Notes: generated from the sequence alone by a model not told the origin. A stretch of DNA of 64,000 nt from JBBRHQ01 sp963840235 (GCA_963840235.1 CAWIYC010000003.1:62001-126000); one strand, 5' to 3'. Positions 1 through 8,704 are shown, counted from the stretch's first letter. Numbers and translations are program-made.

Positions 1-130
1 CGAGTCCGACCACGATCTCGGCTACGAGTTGATGAAGCAGTTCGCGACCCTGCTGATCGACCGCATGCAGGCGACGCGGTTCCGGCTCCTCGACGTCTAC
101 GGGCATGCCCCAGCCGGCGCCCCAGACTGA
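1..130 (+). CDS. C-terminal end of a cyclic-nucleotide-binding (Crp-like) domain protein, truncated by the window edge
   Basis: An open frame enters from the left edge and ends at TGA 128-130, giving the last 42 residues. They include YELMKQFATLLIDRMQATR and LLDVYG, the helical tail typical of cNMP-binding-domain proteins often found inside actinobacterial group 3b hydrogenase operons. The frame overlaps the next gene's first ATG by 26 nt, so the two are probably co-transcribed. A role in sensing or assembly for the hydrogenase is inferred from position only. Only the tail is visible, so the family call is moderate. Confidence 0.55.
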   Translation, partial: ESDHDLGYELMKQFATLLIDRMQATRFRLLDVYGHAPAGAPD

Positions 131-977
131 GCCCCCCGCGGCGGCCGCCAGCGGCCGCCGGCCGATGGTGCCGGAGCCGTTCCGGGTGACCGCCCGCCGG
201 CGCGAGACGCCCGACACCTGGACGCTCGATCTCGAGCCCGCCGGCGGCGGAGGCCAGGCAGCCTTCGCGCCGGGCCAGTTCAACATGGTCTATGCCTTCG
301 GGGTCGGTGAGGTGCCGATCTCGATCAGCGGCGCCCCCGCCGCCGGACCGCTGGTCCACACGGTGCGGGAGGTGGGCGCCGTCTCGGCGGCGATCTGCGC
401 GGCCGAGCCGGGAGAGGTGCTCGGCATCCGCGGGCCCTACGGCAGTTCCTGGCCGATCGCCGAGGCCGAGGGCGGCGACCTGGTGATCGTCGCCGGCGGG
501 GTCGGGCTCGCGCCGCTCCGCTCCGCTGTGCTGACCGCGCTCGCATCGCGCGAGCGCTTCGAGCGGGTGCTGCTCTTCTACGGCGGACGCGAGCCCGACC
601 AGCTCCTCTACCGCGACGAGTTGGAGGCCTGGGGGGCCGAGCCCGGCATCGAGCTGAGGGTCACGGTCGACAGCGCCACCGGCCCGTGGAGTGGCGAGGT
701 CGGGGTCGTCACAAAGCCGATCGGGCGCGCCGTTTTCGACCCCGATCGGACCGTCGCGATGCTCTGCGGCCCGGAGGTGATGATGCGGTTCGCGGCGCGG
801 GCGCTCGGGGACCAAGGGGTCGCGGCCGAGCGGATCCATGTCTCGCTGGAGCGCAACATGAAGTGTGCCGTCACGCAGTGCGGGCGCTGCCAGTTCGGGC
901 CTACGTTCATCTGCCGCGAGGGCGCGGTGATGCGCTTCGGCGAGATCCAGGAGATCTTCGAGGTGCGGGAGCTGTGA
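105..977 (+). CDS. hyhG: Hydrogenase flavin/NAD(P)-binding subunit (sulfhydrogenase gamma-like)
   Basis: A ferredoxin-reductase-like subunit of 290 residues that would pass electrons between NAD(P)H and the hydrogenase small subunit in the cytoplasm. An FAD-binding segment with VPISIS lies near residues 70-75, a nucleotide-binding GGVGLAP at about 131-137 and CGPEVMM at about 221-227. The C-terminus has Cys254, Cys259, Cys262 and Cys270 spaced C-X4-C-X2-C-X7-C, as expected for the [2Fe-2S] cluster of this family. The stop overlaps the GTG of the small-subunit gene, so translation is coupled. Two starts are possible, ATG 105 (overlapping the upstream frame) and ATG 165; neither has a convincing Shine-Dalgarno sequence, and all conserved motifs lie after 165. 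Confidence 0.88.
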   Translation: MPQPAPQTEPPAAAASGRRPMVPEPFRVTARRRETPDTWTLDLEPAGGGGQAAFAPGQFNMVYAFGVGEVPISISGAPAAGPLVHTVREVGAVSAAICAAEPGEVLGIRGPYGSSWPIAEAEGGDLVIVAGGVGLAPLRSAVLTALASRERFERVLLFYGGREPDQLLYRDELEAWGAEPGIELRVTVDSATGPWSGEVGVVTKPIGRAVFDPDRTVAMLCGPEVMMRFAARALGDQGVAAERIHVSLERNMKCAVTQCGRCQFGPTFICREGAVMRFGEIQEIFEVREL

Positions 978-1777
978 GCGCCTCCGAGCCGGGCACCCGG
1001 CCCAAGCTGGCGGTGTGGAAGTTCGCCTCCTGCGACGGCTGCCAGCTCAGCCTCCTCGACTGCGAGGACGAGCTGCTTGCGCTCGTGGGCGAGGTCGAGG
1101 TGGCCCAGTTCCTCGAGGCGAGCCGGGCGACCGTCGCCGGCCCATACGACGTCTCGCTGGTCGAGGGCTCGGTGACGACCGCCGCCGATGCCGGGCGTAT
1201 CCGCGAGGTGCGGCGGGTATCGCGACACCTGGTCACGATCGGCGCCTGCGCCACCGCCGGCGGGATCCAGGCCCTGCGCAACTTCGCCGACGTCGGCGAG
1301 TGGGTCTCCGCGGTCTACGCGACGCCCTCCTACATCTCCACCCTGGAGACGTCGACCCCGATCAGCGACCACGTCGCGGTGGACTACGAGCTCCAGGGCT
1401 GCCCGATCAACAAGCACCAGCTGCTGGAGGTGATCGGGGCCTTCCTCGCCGGGCGCCATCCCGTAGTGCCCGCCTACAGCGTCTGCATGGAGTGCAAGCG
1501 GGCCGGGAACGTCTGCGTCATGGTCGCCCACGGCACCCCCTGCCTGGGCCCGGTGACCCACGCCGGCTGCGGGGCCCTCTGTCCATCGTTCGACCGCGGC
1601 TGCTACGGCTGCTACGGGCCGATGGAGTCGCCGAACACGCCCTCGCTCGCCGCCTGGATGGGAGAGCGCCTCGACCGCGACGACCTCGATCTGACCCGCT
1701 CCTTCCGCACCTTCAACGCCAACAGTCCGGCATTCCGGGCGGAGAGCGAGGCCCGGGAGGCGGCCACCGATGGTTGA
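974..1777 (+). CDS. hyhS: [NiFe] hydrogenase small subunit (group 3-like)
   Basis: The iron-sulfur subunit of a cytoplasmic [NiFe] hydrogenase, 267 residues from a GTG start at 974 that overlaps the previous TGA. Proximal-cluster ligands are visible as CDGC (residues 20-23), GACATAGG (Cys92) and QGCPINK (Cys143). Further cysteines at 171, 174, 181, 190, 199, 203, 210 and 213 can hold two more [4Fe-4S] clusters, matching the three-cluster small subunits of group 3 enzymes. There is no twin-arginine signal, so the enzyme should stay in the cytoplasm. A longer in-frame opening reaches back to 686 but lies inside the flavin-subunit gene, so the coupled GTG is preferred. Confidence 0.93.
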   Translation: MSASEPGTRPKLAVWKFASCDGCQLSLLDCEDELLALVGEVEVAQFLEASRATVAGPYDVSLVEGSVTTAADAGRIREVRRVSRHLVTIGACATAGGIQALRNFADVGEWVSAVYATPSYISTLETSTPISDHVAVDYELQGCPINKHQLLEVIGAFLAGRHPVVPAYSVCMECKRAGNVCVMVAHGTPCLGPVTHAGCGALCPSFDRGCYGCYGPMESPNTPSLAAWMGERLDRDDLDLTRSFRTFNANSPAFRAESEAREAATDG

Positions 1778-3086
1778 GGGCAACGGCGCCCGCCGGACCA
1801 CGACGATCCGCACCGAGGCACTCGCCCGGGTCGAGGGCGAGGGGGCAATGCGGGTGCGCGTCCGCGAGGGCGAGGTGCTCGACGTCCAGCTGCAGATCTA
1901 CGAGCCCCCGAGGCTGTTCGAGGGCCTGCTGCGGGGCCGGGCGCTGGGCGAGGCCCCCGACATCACCGCCCGCATCTGCGGGATCTGCCCGGTCGCCTAC
2001 CAGATGAGCGCCTGCGAGGCGATGGAGGACGCGCTCGGGATCGAGGTCGAGGGTCCCCTGCGTGATCTGCGGCGGCTGATCTACTGCGGCGAGTGGATCG
2101 AGAGCCACACGCTGCACCTGTACCTGCTGCACGCGCCCGATTTCCTCGGCTATGAGGGCGGCTTCGACATGGCCCGCGACCACGGCGGGATCGTCGAGCG
2201 GGGTCTGCGCACGAAGAAGGCCGGGAACGCGCTGATCGCCGCCGTCGGCGGCCGCGAGGTGCACCCGATCAACGTCCGCGTCGGCGGCTTCTACAGGGCG
2301 CCCTCGAAGCGAGACCTCGAGGCCGTGCGGGAGGGGCTCGAGCGGGCCCGGGACGAGGCTCTGGAGACGGTCCGCTGGACCGCCGAGCTGCCCATTCCCG
2401 AGCTGGAACGGGACTACGAGTTCGTCTCCCTGCGCTCCCCGGTCTCCAGCGAGTACCCGATCGACCGCGGCAGGATCGTCTCCTCGCACGGGATCGACAT
2501 CGAGGCGCGCGACTTCGATCGGGTCTTCGCCGAGGAGCACGTCGAGCACTCGACCGCGCTCCACTCCCGGGTGATCGAGCGCGGCTCCTACCTGGCGGGG
2601 CCGATGGCACGCTTCAACCTCAATGCCGACCGGCTCTCGCCCCTCGCGGCCGAGGCGGCCGCCGAGGCAGGCCTCGCCGGCGGCTGCCGCAACCCGTTCC
2701 GGAGCATCGTCGTCAGGGCGGTCGAGATCCTCTATGCCTTCGACGAGGCGCTGCGGCTGATCGACGGCTACGAGGTACCGGACTCGCCCTTCCTCGAGGC
2801 CGAGCCGCGGGCGGGGATCGGGCACGGGGTCACCGAGGCCCCCCGCGGCCTTCTCTACCACCGCTACGAGATCGACGACGAGGGCGGGATCGTCTCCGCG
2901 CGGATCGTGCCGCCGACCTCACAGAACCAGCGCACGATCGAGGAGGACCTGCACCAGTTCGTCTCCGCCAACCTCGATCTTCCCGACGAGGAGCTGACCC
3001 GGCGCTGCGAGCAGGCGATTCGTAACTTCGACCCCTGCATCTCCTGCGCCACCCATTTCCTCGAGCTCGAGGTGGAGGAGGAGTGA
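1770..3086 (+). CDS. hyhL: [NiFe] hydrogenase large (catalytic) subunit, group 3b-like
   Basis: The catalytic subunit binding the Ni-Fe(CN)2CO centre, 438 residues. The N-terminal nickel motif RICGICPVAYQMS has Cys70 and Cys73; the C-terminal motif DPCISCATH has Cys423, Cys426 and His429. Nine residues (FLELEVEEE) follow His429. In this family that tail is removed by a dedicated endopeptidase once the metal is inserted, and such a protease is encoded next. The ATG overlaps the small-subunit stop by 8 nt. The GICPVAYQ form of the L1 motif and the adjacent flavin subunit fit bidirectional NADP-linked group 3b enzymes better than membrane uptake hydrogenases. A tree of large subunits would settle the subgroup. 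Confidence 0.94.
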   Translation: MVEGNGARRTTTIRTEALARVEGEGAMRVRVREGEVLDVQLQIYEPPRLFEGLLRGRALGEAPDITARICGICPVAYQMSACEAMEDALGIEVEGPLRDLRRLIYCGEWIESHTLHLYLLHAPDFLGYEGGFDMARDHGGIVERGLRTKKAGNALIAAVGGREVHPINVRVGGFYRAPSKRDLEAVREGLERARDEALETVRWTAELPIPELERDYEFVSLRSPVSSEYPIDRGRIVSSHGIDIEARDFDRVFAEEHVEHSTALHSRVIERGSYLAGPMARFNLNADRLSPLAAEAAAEAGLAGGCRNPFRSIVVRAVEILYAFDEALRLIDGYEVPDSPFLEAEPRAGIGHGVTEAPRGLLYHRYEIDDEGGIVSARIVPPTSQNQRTIEEDLHQFVSANLDLPDEELTRRCEQAIRNFDPCISCATHFLELEVEEE

Positions 3087-3583
3087 GCAACACCACGGCC
3101 CCGGCACGGCGACTTGCGATCGGCGTCGGCAACCCGTTGCGCGGCGACGACGCCGCCGGGCTGCTGGTCGCGGCGCGGCTGCGCGAGCTCGCGCCCGCCG
3201 ATGTGGGCGTGCTCGAGATCGAGGGCGAGCCCGTGGACCTGATCGAGGCGTGGTCGGGAGCCGGCAGCGTCAGCCTGGCCGACGCCGTCAGCTCCGGCGC
3301 CGAGCCCGGGACCGTGCACCGTGTGGAGGCGGCCGAATCGCCGCTACCCGCCAGCTTCGGCCGGACCTCGACCCACGCGCTGGGGCTCTCCGAGGCGGTC
3401 GAGCTGGCTCGCAGCCTCGGCAGGCTGCCGGCGCGGCTGACCGTGTTCGGGATCGAGGGGAACAGCTTCTCCGTCGGCGCCGGGGTCGACCCCCGCGTCG
3501 CCCGGGCCGCGGTCGACGTTGCCGGCGCGATCGCCGCCGGCCTCGAGGCTGCACCCGCGGGCGCCTCGCGGTGGGAGAATTAG
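3083..3583 (+). CDS. Hydrogenase maturation protease (HycI/HyaD family)
   Basis: A nickel-dependent endopeptidase of 166 residues that clips the C-terminal tail of the large subunit. The family signature GVGNPLRGDDAAG is at residues 14-26, with the conserved Asp in an EGEPVDLIEAW segment near residue 50 and a His in STHALGLSEA near residue 95, matching the expected metal-binding order. The GTG start at 3083 overlaps the large-subunit TGA (GTGA), so protease and substrate are made together. Its place directly after hyhL indicates that hyhL is its target. Confidence 0.92.
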   Translation: MSNTTAPARRLAIGVGNPLRGDDAAGLLVAARLRELAPADVGVLEIEGEPVDLIEAWSGAGSVSLADAVSSGAEPGTVHRVEAAESPLPASFGRTSTHALGLSEAVELARSLGRLPARLTVFGIEGNSFSVGAGVDPRVARAAVDVAGAIAAGLEAAPAGASRWEN

Positions 3584-3592
3584 GGGATTCCT

Positions 3593-4174
3593 ATGTTCCA
3601 GGTCAGAATCCACGGACGTGGCGGTCAGGGGGCGGTCTCGGCGGCCGAGATGCTCTCGGTCGCCGCCTTCCTCGAGGACAAGCACGCGCAGGCGTTTCCC
3701 AGCTTCGGCTCGGAGCGGATGGGAGCGCCGGTGATGGCCTTCTGCCGCGTCGACGAGAGGGAGATCCGCACCCGCGAGCCGGTCTCCCGCCCCGACGCCT
3801 TGATCATCCTCGACCCGACTCTGCTCCATCAGGTCGACGTCTTCGGCGGCCTGGCGAGCGAGGGATACGTCCTCATCAACTCCTCCCGCGGGGCGGGGGA
3901 GCTGGGGCTGGACGAGCTCGCCGAGCGAGTCGCCGGGGTGCGGCTGCTGACCGTTCCCGCGACCGAGCTGGCGCTGGAGCACCTCGGGCGGCCGCTCCCC
4001 AACGCGGTGCTGCTGGGCGGGTTCGCGGCGTTCAGCGGCCTGATCACGATCCGCTCGGTCGCCTCGGCGATCCGGGAGAAGTTTGCGGGCGACGTCGGCG
4101 AGCGCAACGTGGCCGCCGCCGAGGAGGCTTTCGGGTTCGTCGAAGGGGAGCTTCGGGAGCTCGCCAATGCTTAG
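3593..4174 (+). CDS. porG: Pyruvate/2-oxoacid:ferredoxin oxidoreductase, gamma subunit
   Basis: A 193-residue gamma subunit of a thiamine-pyrophosphate-dependent 2-oxoacid:ferredoxin oxidoreductase, which cleaves a 2-oxoacid with CoA to acyl-CoA, CO2 and reduced ferredoxin. The N-terminus VRIHGRGGQGAVSAAEML is the hallmark GxGGQG motif, followed by PSFGSERMGAPV. The length matches stand-alone gamma subunits (about 180-190). It begins only 9 nt after the protease gene, so the hydrogenase and oxidoreductase genes probably share a transcript. The alpha gene starts inside its last codons. Substrate class (pyruvate or another oxoacid) is taken from the beta subunit. Confidence 0.9.
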   Translation: MFQVRIHGRGGQGAVSAAEMLSVAAFLEDKHAQAFPSFGSERMGAPVMAFCRVDEREIRTREPVSRPDALIILDPTLLHQVDVFGGLASEGYVLINSSRGAGELGLDELAERVAGVRLLTVPATELALEHLGRPLPNAVLLGGFAAFSGLITIRSVASAIREKFAGDVGERNVAAAEEAFGFVEGELRELANA

Positions 4175-5421
4175 GCAGGAGGAGGGCTCACGCGCGGTCG
4201 CCGAGGCCGTCGCAATGTGCCGGCCCGAGGTTGTCTGCGCCTACCCGATCTCACCCCAGACCCACATCGTCGAGCACCTCTCCGATCTTGTGCGGACCGG
4301 CGAGCTCGACCCCTGCGAGTACGTCTCGGTCGAGTCGGAGTTCGCGGCGATGTCGGTGGCGATCGGTGCCTCGGGCGCGGGTGCGCGGGCCTACACGGCG
4401 ACGGCCAGCCAGGGCCTGCTCTACATGGCGGAGGCCCTCTACAACGCCTCCGGGCTCGGGCTCCCGATCGTGATGACGGTCGCAAACCGGGCGATCGGGG
4501 CCCCGATAAACATCTGGAACGACCACAGCGACACGATGTCCCAGCGCGACTCCGGCTGGGTGCAGCTCTACGCCGAGACCAATCAGGAGGCTCTCGACCT
4601 TCACATCCAGGCCTACCGGCTGGCCGAGGAGATCTCGCTGCCGGTGATGGTCTGCATGGACGGGTTCATCCTCACCCACGCCTACGAGCGGGTGGACATC
4701 CCGAGTCCCGAGCAGGTCGACCGGTTCCTGCCGCCGTATCAGCCGCGGCAGCTGCTCGACCCGGCGGACCCGGTGACGATCGGGGCGATGGTGGGACCGG
4801 AAGCGTTTCTTCGAGGTCAAGTACCTGGCGCACGCCAAGCAGATGCAGGCACTGGACCTGATCCCCGAGATCGCGACCGCGTTCGCGGCGGAGTTCGGGC
4901 GCGATTCCGGCGGGCTGCTGCGGACCTACCGGACCGAGGGCGCGGAGACGATCGTGGTGGCGCTGGGCTCGGTCCTCGGCACGATCGAGGAGACGATCGA
5001 CGAGCTGCGCGAGCAGGGCGTCAGCATCGGCGCCCTCGGGATCACGTCTTTCCGCCCCTTCCCGCTGGAGGAGGTCCGCAAAGCGCTGGTCGGCGCCGAG
5101 CGGGTGGTCGTGCTGGAGAAGGCCCTTGCGGTCGGTGTCGGCGGAATCGTCACCGCCAACGTGCGCATGGCGCTCTCCGGGGTTGCGCTCGACGGGCACA
5201 CTGTGATCGCCGGCCTCGGAGGGCGCTCGATCACGATGGAGTCCTTGCGGACGCTGTTCACTGAAGCCGTCGCCGGCAAGCTGAAGCCGCTGACTTTTCT
5301 CGACCTGGACATCGAAATGGTCGAGCGCGAGCTGGAGAGAATGCGGGCGGGACACGTCCCAGGAACCCATGCCGAGCACATGCTCCGCGACGTCGGAGTG
5401 GTCGCGGCTCAACCGCACTGA
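4167..5421 (+). CDS. porA: Pyruvate/2-oxoacid:ferredoxin oxidoreductase, alpha subunit (one frameshift)
   Basis: The alpha subunit (domains I and II), about 417 residues once a frame break is repaired. The N-terminal part has AYPISPQTHIVEHLSD and the SVESEFAAMSVAIGASGAG region, both typical of PorA/VorB. The frame breaks at about 4805: the first frame reads GAMVGPEAF and the next frame continues FEVKYLAHAKQMQAL. Removing one base from the run gcgtttcttcg joins them into the expected family sequence. The ATG at 4167 overlaps the porG stop. The second part (about 4801-5421) includes the C-terminal domain with GITSFRPFPLEEV. It is probably intact in the organism; a true single-base mutation would inactivate it. 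Confidence 0.85.
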
Positions 5422-5431
5422 GGAGGACGGG

Positions 5432-6481
5432 ATGCCCTACCAGGAGCTGAAGATGTACCAGACGGGCACATACGTGGTCGGAAACCGGCTGCTGGACCCC
5501 GACCAGCGCTCGGTCCAGGCGCACACTGATCGGTCCAACTCGCTCACCTCGGGCCACCGAGCCTGCCAGGGGTGCGGGGAGGCGCTGGGCGCACGCTACG
5601 TCCTCGACGCCGCGATGCGGGCCACCGGCAACCAGCTGATCGCGACCAACGCGACCGGCTGCCTCGAGGTCTTCTCGACCCCCTATCCCGAGTCCTCGTG
5701 GCAGCTGCCCTGGATCCACTCGCTGTTCGGCAACGCGCCCGCGGTCGCGACCGGGGTCGCTGCGGCGATGCGGGCGAAGGGCCGCGAGGACGTTCGCGTG
5801 ATCGGGCAGGGTGGCGACGGTGGCACCCTGGACATCGGTTTCGCCTGCCTCTCGGGGATGTTCGAGCGAAACGACGACGTGCTCTTCGTCTGCTACGACA
5901 ACGAGGCCTACATGAACACCGGCGTCCAGCGCTCCGGCGCCACCCCTCCCGCTGCCCGCACCGCGACCACCAAGCCGGTGGGGTCCGAGCCGGGGAACGT
6001 CTTCGGCCAGGGTAAGAACGCGCCGCTGATCGCGATGGCCCACGAGATCCCCTACGTCGCCACCGCCACCGTCGCCGACCCGCGTGACATCGAGGCCAAG
6101 GTCGAGCGGGCGATGGAGTTCCGCGGGGCCCGCTACCTGCACGTCTTCGTCCCCTGCCCGCTGGGCTGGGGCTCGGCCTCGAAGGACACGATCCTGATCG
6201 CCCGCCTGGCCAAGGAGACCGGGATCTTCCCCGTGTTCGAGGCGGAGAATGGCGACGTGGTCTCGGTCTCGAAGATCCGCGACCGGGTCCCGGTGGAGGA
6301 GTACCTGAAGCGCCAGCGACGCTACGCCCACCTGTTCCGGCCCGAGCCGCGGCGCGACGTGATCGAGGCGATCCAGGAGATCGCCGACCGCAACATCAGG
6401 CGCTTCGACCTGCTGGGTGGCGAGCAGGCCGGGCCCGACCTGATGACGGTGCTTGCCGATGCGGAACATGGGCCGCAGTGA
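5432..6481 (+). CDS. porB: Pyruvate/2-oxoacid:ferredoxin oxidoreductase, beta subunit (TPP-binding)
   Basis: The TPP- and cluster-binding beta subunit, 349 residues from ATG 5432, chosen because AGGAGG sits just upstream at 5421-5426; an in-frame ATG at 5369 lies within porA. The TPP motif starts at GDGGTLDIG (about 129-137) and ends at NEAYMNTG (157-164). Cysteines in HRACQGCGE (45, 48) and ATGCLEV (77) match the proximal [4Fe-4S] ligands of PorB. The stretch from AYMNTG through QRSGATPPAA is characteristic of pyruvate synthase-type beta subunits, so pyruvate is the best substrate guess, though branched or aryl oxoacids are not excluded. Confidence 0.92.
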   Translation: MPYQELKMYQTGTYVVGNRLLDPDQRSVQAHTDRSNSLTSGHRACQGCGEALGARYVLDAAMRATGNQLIATNATGCLEVFSTPYPESSWQLPWIHSLFGNAPAVATGVAAAMRAKGREDVRVIGQGGDGGTLDIGFACLSGMFERNDDVLFVCYDNEAYMNTGVQRSGATPPAARTATTKPVGSEPGNVFGQGKNAPLIAMAHEIPYVATATVADPRDIEAKVERAMEFRGARYLHVFVPCPLGWGSASKDTILIARLAKETGIFPVFEAENGDVVSVSKIRDRVPVEEYLKRQRRYAHLFRPEPRRDVIEAIQEIADRNIRRFDLLGGEQAGPDLMTVLADAEHGPQ

Positions 6482-6482
6482 G

Positions 6483-8135
6483 ATGACCGAGCCCAAGCCC
6501 TTCGCGATCACCCTCGACGTCGGTTCCAGCCTCGCCAACAAGACCGGCAACTGGCGCACCGAACGCGCCGTCTACAGCGACCGCCTGCCGCCCTGCAACC
6601 ACGCCTGCCCCGCCGGCGAGAACATCCAGTCCTGGCTCTACGAGGCCGAGGGCGGGGGAGAGGGCTACGAGCGCGCCTGGCGCCGGATCATGGAGGACAA
6701 CCCGTTCCCGGCGATCATGGGGAGGGTCTGCTACCACCCGTGCGAGACCGAGTGCAACCGCGGCAAGCTCGACGAGTCGGTCGGGATCAACTCGGTCGAG
6801 GGCTTTCTCGGCGACGAGGCGATCCGGCGGGGATGGACTGTGGAGTCCGACGCCGAGCCGTCGGGCAAGCGGGTGCTCGTGGTCGGCGCCGGGCCGTCGG
6901 GGCTCTCCGCCGCCTACCACCTGACCCGGCTCGGGCACGCAGTGACCATCCACGAGGCCGGGCCGATGGCGGGGGGGATGATGCGCTTCGGGATCCCCAG
7001 CTACCGGCTGCCGCGGGACCTGCTCGACGCGGAGGTGGCGCGGATCCTCGAGATGGGGGTGGAACTGGAGCTGAACCGCAAGGTCACGGACGTCGTCGCG
7101 AGCATGCGCGAAGACGGTTTCGACGCCGCCTTCCTCGCGGTCGGCGCCCACATCGGCAAGCGGGCCTACATCCCCGCAGGCGAGGCTGCCCACATCCTCG
7201 ACGCGGTCTCGCTGCTGCGCAGCATGGAGGGCGAGGAGAAGCCGATGCTCGGACGGCGCGTGGTCGTCTACGGCGGCGGCGACACGGCGATGGACGTCGC
7301 CCGCACGGCCAAGCGGCTGGGCGCGGAGGAGGCGGTGGTCGTCTACAGGCGCACTCGCGAGCGGATGCCGGCGCAGGACTTCGAGGTCGAGGAGGCCGAG
7401 GAGGAGGGCGTGATGATGAAGTGGCTCTCGACGATCAAGCAGGCGGACGGCGGCAAGCTGGTGCTGGAGAAGATGGAGCTGGACGAGACCGGGTTTCCGC
7501 AGCCGACAGGGGAGCTGGAGGAGCTCGAGGCCGACTCGGTGGTGCTCGCCCTGGGTCAGGACGTCGATCTCTCCCTGCTCGACGGGGTGCCCGGGATCGA
7601 GGTCAGCGACGGCGTGGTCGAGGTCGGCCCGAACATGATGACCGGCCACGCTGGCATCTTCGCCGGCGGCGACATGGTGCCGGCAGAGCGGACTGTGACC
7701 GTTGGCGTCGGCCACGGCAAGAAGGCGGCCCGCAACATCGACGCCTGGCTGCGCGGGAGCGAGTACGAGCCGCCCCCCAAGAACGAGCTCGCATCCTTCG
7801 ACACGCTCAACACCTGGTACTACGCCGATGCCCCCCGGACCCACCGCGAGGAGCTCGACCTGGCCCGGCGCACCCAGAGCTTCGACGAGGTCAAGCACCC
7901 GCTGGACGAGTCCAACGCGCTCTATGAGGCCCGCCGCTGCCTCTCCTGCGGCACCTGCTTCTCATGCGACAACTGCTACGGCGTCTGCCCCGACAACGCG
8001 GTGCTGAAGCTGAGCCAGGCGGCGGAGGCCAACGTCAACGGCTATGAGATCGACCTCGATTTCTGCAAGGGATGCGGGATGTGCGTGTCCGAGTGTCCCA
8101 GCGGCGCCATCCAGATGGTTCCCGAGACGATCTGA
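6483..8135 (+). CDS. GltD-like FAD/NAD(P)H oxidoreductase with C-terminal 2x[4Fe-4S] ferredoxin domain
   Basis: A 550-residue electron-transfer protein. The N-terminus carries the glutamate-synthase small-subunit cluster motif (CNHACP at 38-43, then CYHPCETECNRG). The middle has two nucleotide-binding folds, VVGAGPSGLSAAYHL for FAD and VVYGGGDTAMDVART for NAD(P)H. The C-terminal 65 residues hold a CLSCGTCFSC-to-CPD segment and CKGCGMCVSECPSGA, a dicluster ferredoxin that could stand in for the missing delta subunit (PorD) of the oxidoreductase. It would link ferredoxin to NADP(H). It starts 2 nt after the porB stop. It is not a glutamate synthase: no large-subunit gene is nearby. Confidence 0.87.
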   Translation: MTEPKPFAITLDVGSSLANKTGNWRTERAVYSDRLPPCNHACPAGENIQSWLYEAEGGGEGYERAWRRIMEDNPFPAIMGRVCYHPCETECNRGKLDESVGINSVEGFLGDEAIRRGWTVESDAEPSGKRVLVVGAGPSGLSAAYHLTRLGHAVTIHEAGPMAGGMMRFGIPSYRLPRDLLDAEVARILEMGVELELNRKVTDVVASMREDGFDAAFLAVGAHIGKRAYIPAGEAAHILDAVSLLRSMEGEEKPMLGRRVVVYGGGDTAMDVARTAKRLGAEEAVVVYRRTRERMPAQDFEVEEAEEEGVMMKWLSTIKQADGGKLVLEKMELDETGFPQPTGELEELEADSVVLALGQDVDLSLLDGVPGIEVSDGVVEVGPNMMTGHAGIFAGGDMVPAERTVTVGVGHGKKAARNIDAWLRGSEYEPPPKNELASFDTLNTWYYADAPRTHREELDLARRTQSFDEVKHPLDESNALYEARRCLSCGTCFSCDNCYGVCPDNAVLKLSQAAEANVNGYEIDLDFCKGCGMCVSECPSGAIQMVPETI

Positions 8136-8144
8136 CGTCGACCA

Positions 8145-8176
8145 CCCCACCGCCCACCGGGCGATGGGCGGTGGGG
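8145..8176. terminator. Hairpin terminator at the end of the hydrogenase/POR operon
   Basis: A perfect 12-bp stem (CCCCACCGCCCA pairs with TGGGCGGTGGGG) around an 8-nt loop, 9 nt after the stop at 8135. It lies between convergent genes and has no T-run on either side, as is usual for high-GC actinobacterial terminators. Confidence 0.7.
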
Positions 8177-8196
8177 GGCGCTGGCCGGCGCCGGCG

Positions 8197-8469
8197 TCAG
8201 TGTCCGCGGATCTGGAAGCGGTTGCCGTTGACGGGCCGGGGCTCGTCCGATGGGGCAGCCCCCTCGATCTCGCCCATGCGCCGGTAGAGGGCATGGTCCG
8301 CGGGGCGCTTGGGTACGGCAGGGTGGCTGGTCTGCGACTGGTGGCGGCGGATTGCCTCCACCAGCTCCACCAGGTCTTCGACCGGTCCGCCGCTTGCCGC
8401 GGGGTGATGGGGCACCCACGAGAACCAGATCAGCTCCTCGGTCGGGGGCTCGGGGTCGGTCGTCTGCAT
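8197..8469 (-). CDS. Small hypothetical protein (90 aa)
   Basis: I do not recognise a family. The gene has a good ribosome site (AAAGGAG about 6 nt before the ATG), and the protein contains a helical middle part (GGPVEDLVELVEAIRRHQSQ) and a C-terminal ALYRRMGEIEG segment. It lies 31 nt downstream of another small gene on the same strand whose product also ends in a tyrosine/arginine-rich helix (SLYRHARALYERY), suggesting a two-gene unit. No signal peptide or membrane segment is visible. Codon-position GC looks like coding sequence. Confidence 0.6.
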   Translation of the reverse strand: MQTTDPEPPTEELIWFSWVPHHPAASGGPVEDLVELVEAIRRHQSQTSHPAVPKRPADHALYRRMGEIEGAAPSDEPRPVNGNRFQIRGH

Positions 8470-8500
8470 GGCCGGCTCCTTTCGGTTCGGTTTCGGGGAC

Positions 8501-8704
8501 TCAGTAGCGTTCGTAAAGCGCGCGAGCGTGCCGGTAGAGGGAGTCGTCGTGTCGGCGCAGACCGAGGCCGTGCCCGCCGATGCGGGCCTCGTGCTCCCGG
8601 ACGGCGATGACCAGGGTGGCGAGGCGCCGCCTGGCCATCTCGTCCTGGACCCGTGCCGCCAGGTTTGAGTTTGTGGAGGTGAAGAGGGTCGAGGCCGTTC
8701 TCAT
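8501..8704 (-). CDS. Small hypothetical protein (67 aa), possibly DNA- or RNA-binding
   Basis: A 67-residue, arginine-rich, mostly helical protein (AARVQDEMARRRLATLVIAVREHEARIGG). No family was recognised. AAGGA lies about 9 nt before the ATG. Its upstream region is unusually AT-rich and contains a 23-bp palindrome at 8728-8750, so this short operon (8704 down to 8197) is probably regulated from that site. Charge and helix content would fit a nucleic-acid-binding role, but this is only a suggestion. Confidence 0.55.
   Translation of the reverse strand: MRTASTLFTSTNSNLAARVQDEMARRRLATLVIAVREHEARIGGHGLGLRRHDDSLYRHARALYERY

Noticed and set aside
4795..4815. Programmed +1 frameshifting in porA
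   Set aside because: No slippery sequence or stop-linked signal of the prfB type is seen, and many nearby genes show similar single extra bases, so an error is simpler.
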